The notes beneath the pieces are model-generated. The model made no database searches. It was not told where the DNA came from and worked only from the letters and a program-made list of their open reading frames with translations. A program made the translations under genes and the position numbers. DNA of 64,000 nucleotides from an uncultured Pelagibacteraceae bacterium (lineage in GTDB: Bacteria > Pseudomonadota > Alphaproteobacteria > Pelagibacterales > Pelagibacteraceae), in NCBI GenBank assembly GCA_902576335.1, contig CACGVC010000001.1:86495-150494 (forward strand), written 5' to 3'. Below are positions 60,863 through 64,000 of the stretch, in pieces (position 1 is the first letter of the stretch; every line of letters begins with the position of its first letter).

Positions 60863-61568
60863 CTATAATTTTTAATTTTTTTTCGATCAAAATTTTTTTT
60901 GAACTAATTTCACATCTATATGCTAAAAAATTTACCCCTGCTTTTTTAGCAACCTGATAATTATTATAATATTCTGGGTCGATGTCTTTTGCTATTTTAA
61001 AGTTTTCCATATTTTGTATTTGCACTAGAAAAATTAAGTATGTTTTATAACCTTTTTTTATGGCATCAATAAGGGTGAGTAGATGTTTTGATCCTCTTGA
61101 GGTAATTGCATCAGGAAATTCAGCAGTTTTTTTATCACGAAAAAGCGTTACGTTTTTTACCTCAATAAAGATTTTTTTATTATTTTTCTCAGCAAGGAAG
61201 TCAAATCTTGTCTCTTTATTGAAAAAAACCTCTGGTTTGATTTTTTCATTATTTCTCAACTCACTAATAAGATTTTCCATTAGACCATTATGAACAATTT
61301 TGTTGGCTAAATGGGTATTTACACCAACAAGATTTCCCTTAGCTTTTAAAATTTGCAGAGTGTATTTCAACTTCCTCTTTGGGTCATCATTCTTTAAAAG
61401 ATAGGCCTCATTTCCCTCATCTAATAAACCTTTCATTGATCCTGTATTAGGACAATGTGCCGTAACTACTTGTTTATCTAATTTAACATCAACAAAAAAA
61501 CGTTTGTATCTTTTGATTAATTTGCCTTTTATTAAAGACTTGGTAAATTCCATTTTCAAATTATACAT
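60855..61568 (-). CDS. sfsA: SfsA family (sugar fermentation stimulation) protein
   Basis: LIKRYKRFFVDVKLD; AHCPNTGSMKGLLDEG; VGVNTHLANKIV; FPDAITSRGSKHL; true start may be ATG at 61553 (MEFTKSL). Confidence 0.92.
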   Translation of the reverse strand: MYNLKMEFTKSLIKGKLIKRYKRFFVDVKLDKQVVTAHCPNTGSMKGLLDEGNEAYLLKNDDPKRKLKYTLQILKAKGNLVGVNTHLANKIVHNGLMENLISELRNNEKIKPEVFFNKETRFDFLAEKNNKKIFIEVKNVTLFRDKKTAEFPDAITSRGSKHLLTLIDAIKKGYKTYLIFLVQIQNMENFKIAKDIDPEYYNNYQVAKKAGVNFLAYRCEISSKKILIEKKLKIIDE

Positions 61569-61574
61569 ATAATA

Positions 61575-62324
61575 ATGAGTAAAAACAAAAAAGTTAATGC
61601 TGCAATTTTAATAATTGGTAATGAAATTTTATCAGGAAGAACTCAGGACACAAATACTACCACATTAGCTCTTTGGCTTAATTCAATCGGTATAAAAGTA
61701 AACGAGGTAAGAGTTATTCCTGATGTAGAAACAACAATTGTTGACACTCTTAATGTTTTAAGAGAATCTAATGATTATGTTTTTACAACTGGCGGAATCG
61801 GTCCTACGCATGATGATATTACTGCACAATCCGTTTCAAAAGCTTTCAATCGAAAATATGAAATACATAAAGAAGCTTTTAGGATTTTAGATACTTATTA
61901 TAAAAAAGGGGAATTCAACGAGGGCAGACAAAGAATGGCATGGATGCCTGAAAATGCAGAATTAATTTTAAATCCAACAAGTGGCGCTCCAGGATTTAGT
62001 GTTGAAAATGTATTTTGTTTACCAGGTGTACCATCAATAATGAAGTCTATGTTAGGAGGATTGAAAAATAAATTAGCTGGTGGTGAACCTATTTTAAGTC
62101 ATACAATTAATTTAAGAACAGTTGAAAGTGAAATTGCTAATTCTTTGATGAAAGTTCAAGATCAAAACAAAGATGTTGAAATTGGAAGTTATCCTTTTTT
62201 TCATGCTGGTAAGTTAGGAGTATCAATCGTTTTGAGATCTGAAAATCAGTCTAAAATTGACTACTGCAACACTCAAATTCTAAAATTTATAAAAGAAAAA
62301 GATATCGAAATTGTAGAGAGATAA
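61575..62324 (+). CDS. Molybdopterin-binding / CinA N-terminal domain protein
   Basis: ILIIGNEILSGRTQDTNTTTLALWLNSIG; FTTGGIGPTHDDITAQSVSKAF. Confidence 0.9.
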   Translation: MSKNKKVNAAILIIGNEILSGRTQDTNTTTLALWLNSIGIKVNEVRVIPDVETTIVDTLNVLRESNDYVFTTGGIGPTHDDITAQSVSKAFNRKYEIHKEAFRILDTYYKKGEFNEGRQRMAWMPENAELILNPTSGAPGFSVENVFCLPGVPSIMKSMLGGLKNKLAGGEPILSHTINLRTVESEIANSLMKVQDQNKDVEIGSYPFFHAGKLGVSIVLRSENQSKIDYCNTQILKFIKEKDIEIVER

Positions 62325-62726
62325 ATGCTTTACTTTGCCTACGGTAGTAATCTTCATCACATTCAAATGAAAAGAAGATGTAAGGATAGCATTTTTCTTA
62401 AAAAGATAGATTTAAAAGATTTCAGATTAACTTTTCGAAGTAAATATAGAGCAGCTGATATTGAACCTAAAAAAAATTCAATGGTTCCAGGTGGTTTATT
62501 TGAAATATCAAAGAGTGATGAAAAAAAACTAGATATTTATGAAGACTTTCCAATTTTATATAAAAAATATTATTTTTTATATGAGGGAAAAAAAATAATG
62601 ACTTACAGCATGACAAAAAAAACACCTTTTAGATTTCCAACAGAAAGATATTTAAACGTAGTTAAGCGTGGGTACAAAGATTGTAAACTTGACCTAAAAT
62701 TTTTAGAAAAAGCTCTTGTAGAATAA
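62325..62726 (+). CDS. Gamma-glutamylcyclotransferase family protein
   Basis: MLYFAYGSNLHHIQMKRRCKD; GGLFEISKSDEKKLDIYEDFP. Confidence 0.82.
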   Translation: MLYFAYGSNLHHIQMKRRCKDSIFLKKIDLKDFRLTFRSKYRAADIEPKKNSMVPGGLFEISKSDEKKLDIYEDFPILYKKYYFLYEGKKIMTYSMTKKTPFRFPTERYLNVVKRGYKDCKLDLKFLEKALVE

Positions 62727-62732
62727 AAAGAT

Positions 62733-64000
62733 TTAACCAACAATTAAAGTGTCTTTAGATCCACCACCTTGTGAACTATTTACAATAGTACTTCCTTTTC
62801 TTAAAGCTACTCTTGTTAGCCCACCTGAGGTTACATAATTTGATTTTCCTGTTAAAATAAATGGTCTTAAATCAACATGTCTTGGTTCGATATTATTATT
62901 AGTTATGGTTGGACCAGTTGATAACACCTCTAATGGTTGAGCAATATATTCTCTAGGATTTTTTAAAATTTTTTGTCTTACCTCTTCAATTTCTTTTTTG
63001 GGCGCTTTGGGTCCTATCATCAATCCATATCCTCCTGAAGCATTTGCTGGTTTTACAACTAACTTAGATAGATTTTCTAAGACATATTTTTTTTGTTGCT
63101 TGTCGTGACATAAATATGTTTCAACTTGATTTAATATAGGTTGTTCCCCTAGATAATAGATAATCATTTTATTCACAAACGAATAGACAACTTTGTCATC
63201 TGCAACACCTGTTCCTATTGCATTTAAAATACCAACATTTTTTTTTAACCAACACTTAAATAAGCCTGGAACTCCAATCAAAGAATCTTTATTAAATACT
63301 TTAGGATCCAAAAAACTATCATCAAGTCTTCTATAAATACAGTCAACTTTCAAAGGCCCTTTAACAGTTTTCATATAAACATTATCATCTTCAACGAAGA
63401 GATCTTTACCCTCTACTAGAGCGATCCCCATTTGCTCAGCTAAAAATGAGTGTTCAAAGTAAGCCGAGTTATAAATTCCTGGAGTTAAAACAACCATGTG
63501 AGGGTTAGCTGTTTTTTTTGGAATACACTCAACCATACAATTGTATAATTTATTTGTGTACTGGTGAATTGATGAAACTTTATATCTAGTAAATAGCTCA
63601 GGAAAAACATCTCTCATAACCATTCTGTTCTCCAACATATAAGAGACACCAGATGGTACTCTTAAATTATCTTCAAGAACTAAATATTCTCCGTTTTTAT
63701 TTCTTATCAAATCTATCCCAGATATATTAGACCAAGCTTTAAACTTTGGAGAAAAACCTTCACACTGTTTTACATAATAAGGAGATTTTAAAATTATGTC
63801 TTCGGGAACTACTTTATCTTTAAAAATTTTTTTTTGGTTATAAATATCGTCAATAAAAAGATTAAGAGCCCTCGCTCTTTGTATCAAACCTTTTGAAATT
63901 TTATTCCAAGCAACTTTAGGAATTATTCTGGGTATAATATCTAAAGGCCATTTTTTTTCTTCAGCTCTATTATTTGCAGCGTAAACTCTAAAATTTATTC
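62733..64000 (-). CDS. Circularly permuted ATP-grasp family protein; 5' end outside window
   Basis: LVLEDNLRVPSGVSYMLENR; VVLTPGIYNSAYFEHSFLA; VKPANASGGYGLMIG; SSQGGGSKDTLIV; frame open to window edge upstream (INFRVYAANNRAEEKKWPLDIIPRIIPKVAWNKISKG). Confidence 0.9.
   Translation of the reverse strand, partial: INFRVYAANNRAEEKKWPLDIIPRIIPKVAWNKISKGLIQRARALNLFIDDIYNQKKIFKDKVVPEDIILKSPYYVKQCEGFSPKFKAWSNISGIDLIRNKNGEYLVLEDNLRVPSGVSYMLENRMVMRDVFPELFTRYKVSSIHQYTNKLYNCMVECIPKKTANPHMVVLTPGIYNSAYFEHSFLAEQMGIALVEGKDLFVEDDNVYMKTVKGPLKVDCIYRRLDDSFLDPKVFNKDSLIGVPGLFKCWLKKNVGILNAIGTGVADDKVVYSFVNKMIIYYLGEQPILNQVETYLCHDKQQKKYVLENLSKLVVKPANASGGYGLMIGPKAPKKEIEEVRQKILKNPREYIAQPLEVLSTGPTITNNNIEPRHVDLRPFILTGKSNYVTSGGLTRVALRKGSTIVNSSQGGGSKDTLIVG

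Noticed and set aside
1-64000. Searched by eye for CRISPR arrays, IS/transposase genes, prophage or toxin-antitoxin loci
   Set aside because: No regularly spaced repeats, transposase-like ORFs, phage structural genes or clear TA pairs seen; the tail-anchored pair lacks toxin/antitoxin signatures.

Overview
This 64 kb window is AT-rich and very tightly packed. Gene content, codon usage and compaction fit a streamlined marine alphaproteobacterium of the SAR11/Pelagibacterales type; this assignment is inference, with no search run. It is mostly chromosomal housekeeping: purine synthesis (purB-C-S-Q-L), class I ribonucleotide reductase (nrdAB), methylcitrate cycle (prpDBC), glmS with a GlmU C-terminal half, cysS, cimA, rpsD, rpoZ, TRAP and ABC transporters, one tRNA with a CAT anticodon, and cell-envelope genes. 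I found no prophage, IS element or CRISPR array. The most interesting items are: (1) an apt/mtnP-mtnA-class II aldolase cluster next to a SpeD-SpeE fusion, suggesting a closed spermidine/MTA salvage unit ending in a DHAP-shunt-like aldolase; (2) a tautomerase carrying all six cis-CaaD catalytic residues at identical numbering; (3) a perfect 12-bp terminator-like hairpin between TRAP dctP and dctQ whose 3' arm holds the dctQ SD-like sequence; (4) a stand-alone GlmU acetyltransferase half; (5) a TPR/beta-barrel protein paired with an acidic secreted FecR-domain protein; (6) tandem NrdR-like boxes 31 bp apart before nrdA; (7) a double winged-HTH regulator divergent from two overlapping tail-anchored microproteins, with a repeated intergenic motif; (8) all 11 convergent gene junctions within -6 to +6 bp; (9) candidate leaderless promoters; (10) a G+C-rich intergenic hairpin that may be a structured RNA.
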